Position numbers and translations under genes: made by a program
Shown: one piece after another, positions 30,248 to 38,616 of the stretch
Position numbering within the stretch: position 1 is the stretch's first letter
How the letters are laid out: each line of letters starts with the position of its first letter
The notes under the pieces: model-generated
What the model was told of the DNA's origin: nothing
Database searches by the model: none
Seen by the model: only the letters and a program-made list of their open reading frames with translations
Source: UBA5976 sp037137575
Lineage (GTDB): Bacteria > Actinomycetota > Actinomycetes > S36-B12 > UBA5976
Length of the DNA: 64,000 nt
NCBI GenBank assembly: GCA_037137575.1
Contig: JBAXKB010000004.1
Span: 1 to 64,000, forward strand
Direction of reading: 5' to 3'

Positions 30248-30814
30248 ATGTTGCGACGAGTCATCGGCGCGCTGCTTGCGCTTTTTTTCCTGACAGCTTG
30301 TTCGCAAACTTCGGTTAATAGTTCAGGTGACACAAGTTATGTAGCTGGCGATGGTTCGACAATTTATCTTTTACCTAAAGACCGCGGGGAAGTCGTTAAG
30401 CTTTCGGGGCGCACACTAGATGAAACCAATTTGTCGACACAGACATGGCTGGGCCAAGTGGTTGTGGTGAACATGTGGGCATCTTGGTGTGGACCTTGTC
30501 GCAGCGAAGCAACTGCCCTAGCAAACTCTTACAAAGAACTTCATCCTTTTAAAGTTCAGTTTGTTGGGTTGAATACCCGTGATGGGTTGGCTGCTGCTCG
30601 GGCATTCAATAACCGTTTCCCAACTGGATACCCTTCGATTCAAGATCAAGATGGGCAGCTAATTTTGCAGTTTGGCAATTTAGGTCCGGCAGCTACGCCT
30701 TCGACCATCGTGTTGGATCGCCAAGGTCGTATCGCGGCGCGCATATTGGGCCCAATCACCCAGGCGCAACTTCGTGGCATTGTCAATGCAGTTATTGAGG
30801 ATAAAGCATCATGA
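30248..30814 (+). CDS. resA: Thiol-disulfide protein ResA/TlpA-like lipoprotein
   Basis: Extracytoplasmic thioredoxin-like protein that reduces apocytochrome c cysteines for heme attachment. From the ATG at 30248 it has 188 residues: signal peptide with lipobox LTAC (mature Cys18), then the thioredoxin fold with WASWCGPCRSEA and the cis-Pro region AATPSTIVLD. It overlaps ccdA by 4 bases, which delivers it electrons. The longer frame start would lie inside the phosphatase gene and spoil the signal peptide. Confidence 0.9.
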   Translation: MLRRVIGALLALFFLTACSQTSVNSSGDTSYVAGDGSTIYLLPKDRGEVVKLSGRTLDETNLSTQTWLGQVVVVNMWASWCGPCRSEATALANSYKELHPFKVQFVGLNTRDGLAAARAFNNRFPTGYPSIQDQDGQLILQFGNLGPAATPSTIVLDRQGRIAARILGPITQAQLRGIVNAVIEDKAS

Positions 30815-31566
30815 TTCACGCGGATGTCGCCGGAACAGTAACTTCGGGCTCACTGGTATTAGCTTTGCCGTTAGCGTTCGCAGCTGGTCTAATTTCATTT
30901 CTTTCGCCATGCGTTTTACCCTTGGTGCCCGGTTATTTGTCTTTCATGACAGGTGTTGCAGGCGCGCGAGCAAATGGCCAAGCGCCAAAGCGGAGTCGGG
31001 CATTACTGGGAACCTTACTTTTTGTTGCTGGCTACTCAGTGATCTTCATTTCCTTTGGCGCCCTTTTTGGCGGGCTGGGACAAACTTTACTTTTGCATCA
31101 ACGATTAATTCAGTCGGTCATGGGAGTTGTAGTTATTGTTCTTGGACTCGGCTTCTTAGGCGTTATCCCGGCATTACAGCGCGAAGTGCGCTTACATCAT
31201 CGACCAACGGGAACTCTAGTCGGCGCATTTCTTCTCGGAGCAGTTTTTGCAATCGGGTGGACCCCATGTATCGGCCCAACTTTGGCTGCGGTGCAAGGAA
31301 TGGCCTTACAAGAAGCTAGCGCAGTCCGAGGCGCAATTTTGAGTGCGGTGTACTGCCTTGGTTTGGGTTTACCGTTTGTAATCATCGGGCTGCTGATGGA
31401 AAAAGGTGTTCGTGCAATCAAAGTTTTGCGCACGCACTCCCGATTGATAATGCACATTGGTGGCGTACTGCTGATCATTGTCGGATTACTTTTGGTAACT
31501 GGGTATTGGAATACCGTAAATATTTGGCTGCGAAGTTTGCTGCCTGTGTGGGCGGTGCCGTTTTAA
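30811..31566 (+). CDS. ccdA: Cytochrome c biogenesis protein CcdA
   Basis: Membrane thiol reductant carrier that moves electrons from cytoplasmic thioredoxin to ResA. 251 residues with six or so helices, and the redox cysteines in FLSPCVLPLVPGYLSF and IGWTPCIGPTL. The stop overlaps the resB start (TAATG). It is part of the system II cytochrome c maturation operon. Confidence 0.94.
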   Translation: MIHADVAGTVTSGSLVLALPLAFAAGLISFLSPCVLPLVPGYLSFMTGVAGARANGQAPKRSRALLGTLLFVAGYSVIFISFGALFGGLGQTLLLHQRLIQSVMGVVVIVLGLGFLGVIPALQREVRLHHRPTGTLVGAFLLGAVFAIGWTPCIGPTLAAVQGMALQEASAVRGAILSAVYCLGLGLPFVIIGLLMEKGVRAIKVLRTHSRLIMHIGGVLLIIVGLLLVTGYWNTVNIWLRSLLPVWAVPF

Positions 31567-33071
31567 TGCTGAGTTTTACTGCGTGGTTACGTTGGTTATG
31601 GCGTCAACTGACAAGTATGCGCATTGCGCTATTTCTGCTATTCCTTTTGGCATTAGCCAGCGTGCCGGGTTCAATTTTTCCGCAGCGCGGAACAGCGCCA
31701 GCCAGAGTTAGCCAGTACCTACGCGATAACCCAAAGTCTGGGCTGATTTTAGATCGCTTGCACATGTTCGATGTTTTTGCTTCACCTTGGTTTGCTGCTA
31801 TCTATCTACTTCTATTTATTTCGCTTGCTGGTTGCGTCATTCCACGCTTATTCGAGTATTGGAAAGAATTACGCAGCGAGCCACCTGCTGCGCCAAAAAA
31901 TCTAAGTCGTCTTGGTGTTTACCAAACTTGGCACAGCGAGGTATCTGCAGAGCTGGCCCTGCCGGACACATCCTCGAGTTGGGCCAAAAACGGTTGGCGT
32001 GTTCGAACCGCAGCAGACCATGTTTCTGCTGAGCGCGGTTATGCCCGAGAATTTGGGAATCTGCTATTTCACTTTGCGCTGCTTGGCTTATTGGTGGCGG
32101 TAGGAGTGGGAAGCTCATATGGATTCCGCGGCACAGTAATTGTCCGTGAAGGTTATGGTTTTGCAAACAATGTAACTCAATACGACAGTTTCACACCGGG
32201 TAGAGCATATTCGGTAAACGAATTAGCGCCATTTTCATTTTCATTAATAAAGTTCCATGCTTCTTATCAAGTTGGTGGAATGCAATCAGGAGCAGCTCGC
32301 GAATTTCATGCTGATGTTTCGGTTAAGTCATCGCCAACTGCATCGTCCAAGAAAGTACGCATCGAAGTTAATGAGCCGCTAAGAGTTTCTGGCGTGACTG
32401 TTTACTTGGTTGGGCATGGTTACTCGCCGGAATTCACGGTGCGCGATTCAAAGGGCGATGTGGTTTGGAAAGATGCAGCCATATTTTTGCCGCAAGATGC
32501 AAACTTCACCTCAAACGGCGTAGTCAAAGCGCCCGATAGTGTTCCACAACTTGGGCTGCAGGGTTACTTCTTGCCAACAGTCACGTCTGATTTCAGCATG
32601 GGACCGCGCTCTATTTTCCCGGCCGCAGATGATCCAAAGGTCTACCTGAGTGCTTGGCAGGGTGACCTGGGCTTAGATAACGGAATTCCACAAAGTGTCT
32701 ATCAATTAGATACCACAAAGATGAAACGAATTGGCACAGAAGAGTTAGCCCCTGGCCAGAAATGGGTTTTGCCCAAAGGTCAGGGAACCGTGGAATTTAC
32801 GGGCTTCAGGCAGTGGGCTGCTTTTTCACTAGCGCATGATCCTGGCAAAGGCTGGGCGCTGTTATTCGCCATCTTGGCAATTGCTGGCCTAACAATGTCA
32901 CTACTAATTCCACGCCGTCGAGTTTGGCTGCGGATTACAGAATCGCAAGACGGGGGTAACCTGTATGAAGTTGGTGGGTTAGCGAAAACTCAAGCGCCGG
33001 GGCTACCAGCAGATGTAGCAAAACTTGCCCAACTCGCACTTGAAATTGCACCGGAGGTAACTCGTGATTAA
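31566..33071 (+). CDS. resB: Cytochrome c biogenesis protein ResB
   Basis: With CcsA forms the system II synthase that exports heme and attaches it to apocytochrome c. 501 residues from the ATG at 31566. It has four membrane segments: two near the N terminus (RIALFLLFLLALASVPGSIF and a segment near 85), one near 185 (FGNLLFHFALLGLLVAVGVG) and one near 450 (WALLFAILAIAGLTMSLLIP). A large extracytoplasmic beta domain lies between the last two. It overlaps ccsA by 8 bases. The stretch of frame upstream of 31566 belongs to ccdA. Confidence 0.92.
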   Translation: MLSFTAWLRWLWRQLTSMRIALFLLFLLALASVPGSIFPQRGTAPARVSQYLRDNPKSGLILDRLHMFDVFASPWFAAIYLLLFISLAGCVIPRLFEYWKELRSEPPAAPKNLSRLGVYQTWHSEVSAELALPDTSSSWAKNGWRVRTAADHVSAERGYAREFGNLLFHFALLGLLVAVGVGSSYGFRGTVIVREGYGFANNVTQYDSFTPGRAYSVNELAPFSFSLIKFHASYQVGGMQSGAAREFHADVSVKSSPTASSKKVRIEVNEPLRVSGVTVYLVGHGYSPEFTVRDSKGDVVWKDAAIFLPQDANFTSNGVVKAPDSVPQLGLQGYFLPTVTSDFSMGPRSIFPAADDPKVYLSAWQGDLGLDNGIPQSVYQLDTTKMKRIGTEELAPGQKWVLPKGQGTVEFTGFRQWAAFSLAHDPGKGWALLFAILAIAGLTMSLLIPRRRVWLRITESQDGGNLYEVGGLAKTQAPGLPADVAKLAQLALEIAPEVTRD

Positions 33072-34071
33072 TGAATCACTAGCACACACCAGTAACATCC
33101 TTGTCTACGCAGCCATGACCGGCTTTGTGGTGGCAATGGTTGCTTTTGCAATATCGCTTTCCAAGAGTCGACGCATTGAGTCACTTGAAGATTCTGTTGC
33201 CCGCACTAATTCAATTTCACCAGCCGCCCGCCTGGGTGGAACTGCCACATTGGAGCAGGCAACTGTTTCTACTGCGTTAACTGATGGTGATGAACGAGGC
33301 GCGGGTCGACGCGCAGGTAACATCGGTATGTCGCTCACTTGGCTTTCCACACTTTTGCTAGGTGCGTCAATTTTGTGTCGTGGTATTTCTGCTCACCGTT
33401 TGCCTTGGGGAAATATGTACGAATTTTCCCTTGCTGCCGGTTTCGCAATTGCAATCTCTTATTGTGTGCTTTCAGTAAAGCGCGATTTACGTTGGCTTGG
33501 CCTATTCATCGTTGTACCAGTGCTTCTTGATTTAGGTATCGCTACAACGGTTCTCTACACCGATAGTGAAGACTTAGTGCCAGCTCTTCATTCGTACTGG
33601 CTAGCAATCCATGTAACTGCTGCAACTGTTTGTGTTGGCGCTTTTTCAGTGGGCGCGGCGCTTTCTGCGCTGTACTTAGTTGCCGAGCGCGCTGAATCTC
33701 GAATTCTGGCCGGTCTTGAAGTCGGGCGCACAGGCGCTTTAGCAAAACGGCTACCTTCGGCAGATCGCCTCGATTTGATGGCTTATAGAATCCATGCTTT
33801 TATGTTCCCGCTTTGGACTTTCGCAGTAATTTCTGGCGCGATCTGGGCTGAAGCCGCCTGGGGTCGTTATTGGGGCTGGGATCCAAAAGAAACTTGGGCC
33901 TTCATTACTTGGGTAATTTATGCGGCGTACTTGCACGCGCGAGTAACTGTTGGCTGGCGCGGTCGCAAAGCTGCCTACATCGCACTTGCTGGTATTTCGG
34001 CGATTCTCGTGAACTACTTCGTGGTTAACATTTTGATCCCAGGTTTACATTCGTATTCTGGCGTTAAATAA
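33064..34071 (+). CDS. ccsA: Cytochrome c biogenesis heme-handling protein CcsA/CcsB
   Basis: Heme-handling membrane subunit of the system II cytochrome c synthase. 335 residues with eight or so helices; the WWD-type signature WGRYWGWDPKETWAF is near 270, with conserved histidines nearby (HSYWLAIHV, HARVTVGW, LHSYSG). Naming varies between CcsA and CcsB in actinobacteria. The start overlaps the resB end. Last gene of the operon. Confidence 0.93.
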   Translation: MINESLAHTSNILVYAAMTGFVVAMVAFAISLSKSRRIESLEDSVARTNSISPAARLGGTATLEQATVSTALTDGDERGAGRRAGNIGMSLTWLSTLLLGASILCRGISAHRLPWGNMYEFSLAAGFAIAISYCVLSVKRDLRWLGLFIVVPVLLDLGIATTVLYTDSEDLVPALHSYWLAIHVTAATVCVGAFSVGAALSALYLVAERAESRILAGLEVGRTGALAKRLPSADRLDLMAYRIHAFMFPLWTFAVISGAIWAEAAWGRYWGWDPKETWAFITWVIYAAYLHARVTVGWRGRKAAYIALAGISAILVNYFVVNILIPGLHSYSGVK

Positions 34072-34122
34072 GCCATCAGCCTGAACAAAATTTTGGTTAG
34101 CCACACAAATCAAATCTGACTT

Positions 34123-34128
34123 TAGACT
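34123..34128 (+). promoter_or_regulatory. Leaderless -10 box (TAGACT) of the DUF4229 gene
   Basis: TAGACT ends six bases before the ATG at 34135, identical in sequence and spacing to the box at 15747-15752. No SD. Confidence 0.45.
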
Positions 34129-34134
34129 TAACTT

Positions 34135-34377
34135 ATGAAACCAACTCTGATCTACACACTTTCCCGACTTGCCCTGCTTGGACTTTGTCTGGGTCTTGGT
34201 TACTTGGCCAGCTTGCGCGGTGTCATCTTGTTGCTCGCAGCGTTTTTGGGATCAGGCTTATTGTCGTTTGTACTTTTAACAAAGCAGCGCACAGCGATGG
34301 GTGAAAAAATTGGGACAGCGTTATCTGCTGTGAACCAAAAAATTGAGGCAAATACGGGTAAGGAAGATATCGATTAA
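34135..34377 (+). CDS. DUF4229 membrane protein
   Basis: An 80-residue protein with two hydrophobic segments (LIYTLSRLALLGLCLGLGYL and ILLLAAFLGSGLLSFVLLT) and a charged C terminus. It matches the small DUF4229 family found between cytochrome c maturation and menaquinone genes in actinobacteria. Function unknown. It is convergent with menA, overlapping by 4 bases. Confidence 0.8.
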   Translation: MKPTLIYTLSRLALLGLCLGLGYLASLRGVILLLAAFLGSGLLSFVLLTKQRTAMGEKIGTALSAVNQKIEANTGKEDID

Positions 34378-35255
34378 GAATTTGCTATTGCAAAACTAAG
34401 GATCAAGGAAAATACGAATAGGGTTTTTCCAGTTCCAGCTAAAACTGGAATCAGTGCCTTGCCTTGTGCGCCACTACGAATCACTTTGATTGGTTCAACC
34501 GCAATGAATCCAGCACTTACTGCTACCCAAGCAAGCGTTGGTCCCTTTTCAATAAGCGACATGGCGATAGAAATTCCAATTCCGGCCATAACTGTAAGCA
34601 CAAAAAGTGCGCGAGTTTTTGCATCACCTAAGCGCACAGCCAGTGTTTTTTTACCAGCAACAATATCGCTTGGAATATCTCGAACATTGTTGGCCAGCAA
34701 AATTGCAGTTGAAAGTAATCCGCATGAAACGCCGCCCAAAACAGATAGCACAGAAATATTCCCTGTTTGGCTGGCGCTAGTGCCAATCACTGCGACCAAT
34801 CCAAAGTAAGTGAAGACAAAGACTTCGCCAAGGCCCAAGTAACCGTATGGCTTCGAGCCACCCGTATAAAACCATGCGGCCAACATTGCCGACAGACCAA
34901 CTGGTAGCAGAATCCAAAGTCCGCTGGCTGCAGCCATAATCAGTCCAGCTATTCCAGCAACTGTGAAACTTAAAAATGCAGCTCGCTTTACTGCAGAAGG
35001 AGTTGCTAGTTTCTGCCCGACAAGGCGCACCGGACCAACTCGCACATCATCAGTGCCTCTTATTCCGTCGCTGTAATCATTAGCAAAGTTAACCCCGATT
35101 TGTAGCGCTAAGGCCACAACCAACGCACATAAGGCAATACCAATGCGAGCACTTCCGGCAAAGTCAGCGATTGCGGTACCGACAAGTACCGGCGCAATTG
35201 CCGCTGGCAGTGTGCGAGGACGTGTACCTGCGATCCATTGCGATCTCGTTGCCAT
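34374..35255 (-). CDS. menA: 1,4-dihydroxy-2-naphthoate polyprenyltransferase
   Basis: Membrane enzyme that adds the prenyl tail to the naphthoate ring, giving demethylmenaquinone. 293 residues with about eight helices; NFANDYSDGIRGTDD is the first Asp-rich motif and NNVRDIPSDIVAGKKTLAVRLG the second. AAGGA lies 5 bases before the ATG. It follows menE by 11 bases on the same strand. The prenyl donor may come from the synthase at 59204. Confidence 0.95.
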   Translation of the reverse strand: MATRSQWIAGTRPRTLPAAIAPVLVGTAIADFAGSARIGIALCALVVALALQIGVNFANDYSDGIRGTDDVRVGPVRLVGQKLATPSAVKRAAFLSFTVAGIAGLIMAAASGLWILLPVGLSAMLAAWFYTGGSKPYGYLGLGEVFVFTYFGLVAVIGTSASQTGNISVLSVLGGVSCGLLSTAILLANNVRDIPSDIVAGKKTLAVRLGDAKTRALFVLTVMAGIGISIAMSLIEKGPTLAWVAVSAGFIAVEPIKVIRSGAQGKALIPVLAGTGKTLFVFSLILSFAIANS

Positions 35256-35266
35256 GATTTCCTTGT

Positions 35267-36577
35267 CTAGCTTGCGCCAGGATGATTAAGTTGACCATCC
35301 GAGATTTCTTGATTTGCTTGGAGTCTTAAGCCAAGGCGATCAATCTTTCCACTATCGAGCATAGGCAACTGGTCCACAAATGAAACAGTGCGGGGAGTGG
35401 CAGCCCGACCAATTCGCTGAGCGACTGCTTCTTGAATTTCACGTCGCAACTTGTTTTTAGATTCTGCGGTGTGGGTTTCATTGTTGCGCAACACTACGTA
35501 CGCCACAGGCAAAGAACCCCATAGCGGGTCAGTTACATCGATAACTGCCACTTCATCAATATTTGGGTGATGTCGAATAGCTGCTTCAACCGCAGAAAGT
35601 GCAACGTTAACACCACCCACTGTGACTATGTCATCAAGACGACCAAGTATGTGAATCAAACCGGCTGGGTCAATTGCCCCAACATCGTGAGTAATGAATC
35701 GGTTATCTACAAATGAAACCCCATCCAAGTCTGGGCGTAACCGGTAGCCAGAAGCGAGTACTGAACCTGCAATACTGATGCGTCCTGGTTGTGCATCTTG
35801 CTCTGAAGCAATAGATACCTGCACCCCATTTAGTGGCATGCCATCGAAAACACATCCACCGCAAGTTTCACTCATGCCATAAGAGACTGAAACTTTGATT
35901 CCGAGTTGTCGCAATTTTTCCAAGAGTGGTTGGGGAGTTGCTGCTGCGCCGCTCAACACTAAGTCGTAAGCCTGAAGTGCTTCGATTCCAACTTTGCCTG
36001 AATCGATGAGCCGGGAAATTTGTGTTGGCACCAAACTCACCATCAGCGGACGTCCATCAGCTTGTGAACTTCGAACCGCGCTTTGGGTAGTTGCCCAAAA
36101 AGTTGGCGCACTAAATTGCCGAGCGCCACCAATCGAGGGATCAAGCACGATGGGACTGTTATTGAAGTGGGAACGCACAAGGACCATCAGTCCAGCAATT
36201 CGATGTATTGGCATGGCAAGAACCCAACGGGAGTCTGTGCCAAATCTTTGACCGAAGGCAGTAGCCGAAGCATGTAGAGCTGTGCGTGAAAGTAGTGTGC
36301 CGCGCGGAGTCCCAGTTGAACCAGAGGTTGAACAGACAATAGCTATTTCATCAGATTCAATTAGAAAATCGGGATCGTCAGCGCGAATTACCGACTTGAT
36401 TGTCGAGGCAACACTTTCTGGCTCAGTTGGAATAGGCGCAATTGCTGGTCCGGTTCCGTCCAAGGCTCGACGAAGTGCTGGCTGGATTTGCATAAGCCCG
36501 CCCGCGCCTGGCGAAATCAGGACAGATGCAAGCATCTGCCTGCTTGCCTGATTGGCGAATGTGTCAGAAGTGCTCAT
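35267..36577 (-). CDS. menE: O-succinylbenzoate--CoA ligase
   Basis: ANL-superfamily ligase activating o-succinylbenzoate with ATP and CoA. The P-loop is CSTSGSTGTPRG, then SYGMSETCGGCVF and GRLDDIVTVGGVNV; the final catalytic lysine is in MLDSGKIDRLG. The ATG at 36577 gives 436 residues and has TAGGCT seven bases upstream; the open frame runs 42 codons further up into menB territory. It is divergent from menB with only 47 bases between. Confidence 0.9.
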   Translation of the reverse strand: MSTSDTFANQASRQMLASVLISPGAGGLMQIQPALRRALDGTGPAIAPIPTEPESVASTIKSVIRADDPDFLIESDEIAIVCSTSGSTGTPRGTLLSRTALHASATAFGQRFGTDSRWVLAMPIHRIAGLMVLVRSHFNNSPIVLDPSIGGARQFSAPTFWATTQSAVRSSQADGRPLMVSLVPTQISRLIDSGKVGIEALQAYDLVLSGAAATPQPLLEKLRQLGIKVSVSYGMSETCGGCVFDGMPLNGVQVSIASEQDAQPGRISIAGSVLASGYRLRPDLDGVSFVDNRFITHDVGAIDPAGLIHILGRLDDIVTVGGVNVALSAVEAAIRHHPNIDEVAVIDVTDPLWGSLPVAYVVLRNNETHTAESKNKLRREIQEAVAQRIGRAATPRTVSFVDQLPMLDSGKIDRLGLRLQANQEISDGQLNHPGAS

Positions 36578-36584
36578 TGAGACT

Positions 36585-36590
36585 AGCCTA
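36585..36590 (-). promoter_or_regulatory. Leaderless -10 box (TAGGCT) of menE
   Basis: On the minus strand TAGGCT ends seven bases before the ATG at 36577. It supports the shorter MenE start. Confidence 0.38.
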
Positions 36591-36624
36591 GAGCGAGACG
36601 CAACTAAAGATTTCAAGGTATGCC

Positions 36625-37557
36625 ATGGATACACGTAATCAATACCCATTAGAGCCGATTGCCCCTGCTGGTAGCCCTGCTTTAACTGACCCAGCGCACT
36701 CATCCATGATTCCTGCTTGTGAGTGGGAAAGCATTGGCGAGTTCTCGGATATCAAACTTGAACTGGCAACGGATGAAGCAGCGGGCATAGCCAAAATAAC
36801 AATTAATCGGCCAGAAAAACGAAATGCATTTCGCCCGCAAACTGTGACCGAATTACTACACGCATTCGAAATCGTTCGAGACCATCCAAGAGTCGGTGTG
36901 GTTATTTTGACAGGCCAAGGTGATTTAGCATTCTGCAGTGGTGGCGATCAGAGTATTCGCGGTGACGACGGTTACATCGGTGACGACTCTGTTGCACAAG
37001 CGGGCGTAGGCCGACTAAATATCTTGGATCTGCAAATTGCCATTAGGCGGATTCCAAAGCCAGTTATTGCAATGGTCGCTGGTTACGCAATTGGTGGTGG
37101 CCACGTCCTACATGTTGTTTGCGATTTAACGATTGCTGCAAGTAATGCTCGCTTTGGTCAGACAGGTCCAAAAGTTGGCTCATTTGATGGCGGATACGGA
37201 TCTGGTTTATTAGCTAAACACATTGGTCAGAAACGCTCGCGTGAAGTTTGGTATTTATGTCGTCAGTATGGATCTGCACAAGCGTACGACTGGGGTCTAG
37301 TAAACCAAGTCGTTCCAATTGAGGATCTTGAACTTGAGACTGTGATTTGGGCGAATGAAATACTTTCAATGTCCCCGCTTGCACTTCGTATGCTTAAGGC
37401 AAGCCATAATGCAGTTGATGATGGCTTAGCAGGCGTGCAGCAACTAGCAGGCGATGCGACACTGTTGTTCTACATGAGCGAAGAAGCGCAAGAAGGTCGT
37501 AACGCATTCAAGGAAAAGCGCGAGCCAGACTTCAACCGTTTCCCCAAACGCCCTTAA
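36625..37557 (+). CDS. menB: 1,4-dihydroxy-2-naphthoyl-CoA synthase
   Basis: Crotonase-fold enzyme that closes the second ring of menaquinone. 310 residues; ITINRPEKRNAFRPQT, CSGGDQSIRGDDGY (the oxyanion and mobile loop), GYAIGGGHVLHVVCDL and GPKVGSFDGGYGS are MenB hallmarks. The N-terminal 45 residues are longer than in E. coli but usual for actinobacteria. It heads menB-menC-menD; menC starts 18 bases after its stop. Confidence 0.95.
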   Translation: MDTRNQYPLEPIAPAGSPALTDPAHSSMIPACEWESIGEFSDIKLELATDEAAGIAKITINRPEKRNAFRPQTVTELLHAFEIVRDHPRVGVVILTGQGDLAFCSGGDQSIRGDDGYIGDDSVAQAGVGRLNILDLQIAIRRIPKPVIAMVAGYAIGGGHVLHVVCDLTIAASNARFGQTGPKVGSFDGGYGSGLLAKHIGQKRSREVWYLCRQYGSAQAYDWGLVNQVVPIEDLELETVIWANEILSMSPLALRMLKASHNAVDDGLAGVQQLAGDATLLFYMSEEAQEGRNAFKEKREPDFNRFPKRP

Positions 37558-37575
37558 CCTGAAGGCACATCTGTA

Positions 37576-38616
37576 ATGTCGATTGAAGTTTTGGCCGATG
37601 AAGCTTTGGCATTTTCTGTGCCACTTGCAATGGCGTTTCGGTCGACGCAAAATCGAGAAGGTTTAGTTTTTCAAGGCCCAAGTGGCTGGGGTGAATTCGC
37701 GCCATTTCCTGAATACGACGATGCGATTGCCGGTCGCTGGCTGGCCGGCGCTCTCGAAATGGCATTTGGGAAATTGCCAAAACTGGTTCGCAATCAAGTG
37801 CCAGTAAATGCCATAGTTCCGGCTACTGACGAAATGACGGCCTACGAAATAGTAGAACGCGCAGTTACGCGCAGCGGCATCTCTACAGTCAAAGTTAAAG
37901 TAGCCCAAGCGGGGCAGTCGTTAGCTGATGATGTTGCTCGAGTTCGCGCGGTTAGAAGTGCCCTATCGAGTAATGGAATCGCCAATGGAAAAATCCGACT
38001 TGATGCCAACGGTGGCTGGTCACTTGAGCGTGCCCAAAAAGATTTGAACATTTTGGCAGACGCAGCCAATGGACTCGATTATGTTGAGCAACCGTGTGCA
38101 GATTTGAGTGACTTAAAACAATTACGTGCACGTACTGATGTTCTCATCGCAGTTGATGAGGGCCTACGTTTAGCATCCGAGTTTGATGTTTTAGCTATTC
38201 GAGATGCCGCTGATATTTTAATTGTTAAATCACTTCCGCTTGGTGGGGTTGTTCAGGCTCTGCGCTTGATCGATCGCATCGGTCTTGCGCTTGTCGTCAG
38301 TGGGAGTATGGACACTTCAGTGGGTTTAGCTAGTTCATTATTTTTAGCTGGCAGCGTCACGGAACTTTATGGTGCTTGTGGGGTGGGAACTGGTCCGCTA
38401 CTGGCTTTGGATTTAGTACACACCACAAAATTGGCACACAATGGAGTCATGGATGTTGAGCGCACAAATCCAGATTTGGATTGTTTAGCGGTTGCGCACG
38501 CATTAACGTCGAAGCAACAGCAATCTAGTTGGCGCACTCGTATGGTTAATGCTTGGTACGCAAGTGCCCAAGACTTAGTTTCGCCAGAAGTTAAGCATGC
38601 GGTGCTGGCATGCTAG
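37576..38616 (+). CDS. menC: O-succinylbenzoate synthase
   Basis: Enolase-superfamily enzyme that dehydrates SHCHC to o-succinylbenzoate. 346 residues. STVKVKVA carries the catalytic KXK, IRLDANGGWS the first metal Asp, DYVEQPC the Glu, AVDEGLR the next acid and ILIVKSLPLGG the final Lys. It overlaps menD by 7 bases. Confidence 0.92.
   Translation: MSIEVLADEALAFSVPLAMAFRSTQNREGLVFQGPSGWGEFAPFPEYDDAIAGRWLAGALEMAFGKLPKLVRNQVPVNAIVPATDEMTAYEIVERAVTRSGISTVKVKVAQAGQSLADDVARVRAVRSALSSNGIANGKIRLDANGGWSLERAQKDLNILADAANGLDYVEQPCADLSDLKQLRARTDVLIAVDEGLRLASEFDVLAIRDAADILIVKSLPLGGVVQALRLIDRIGLALVVSGSMDTSVGLASSLFLAGSVTELYGACGVGTGPLLALDLVHTTKLAHNGVMDVERTNPDLDCLAVAHALTSKQQQSSWRTRMVNAWYASAQDLVSPEVKHAVLAC

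Noticed and set aside
30774..31319. 181-codon plus-strand frame overlapping ccdA
   Set aside because: It is a shadow of ccdA in another frame: Ser/Arg/Cys-rich with no motif, while ccdA is complete and conserved over the same DNA.
36578..36703. Extended N terminus of MenE, overlapping menB
   Set aside because: The extra 42 residues are low in conservation and run into the menB start; TAGGCT sits upstream of the ATG at 36577.
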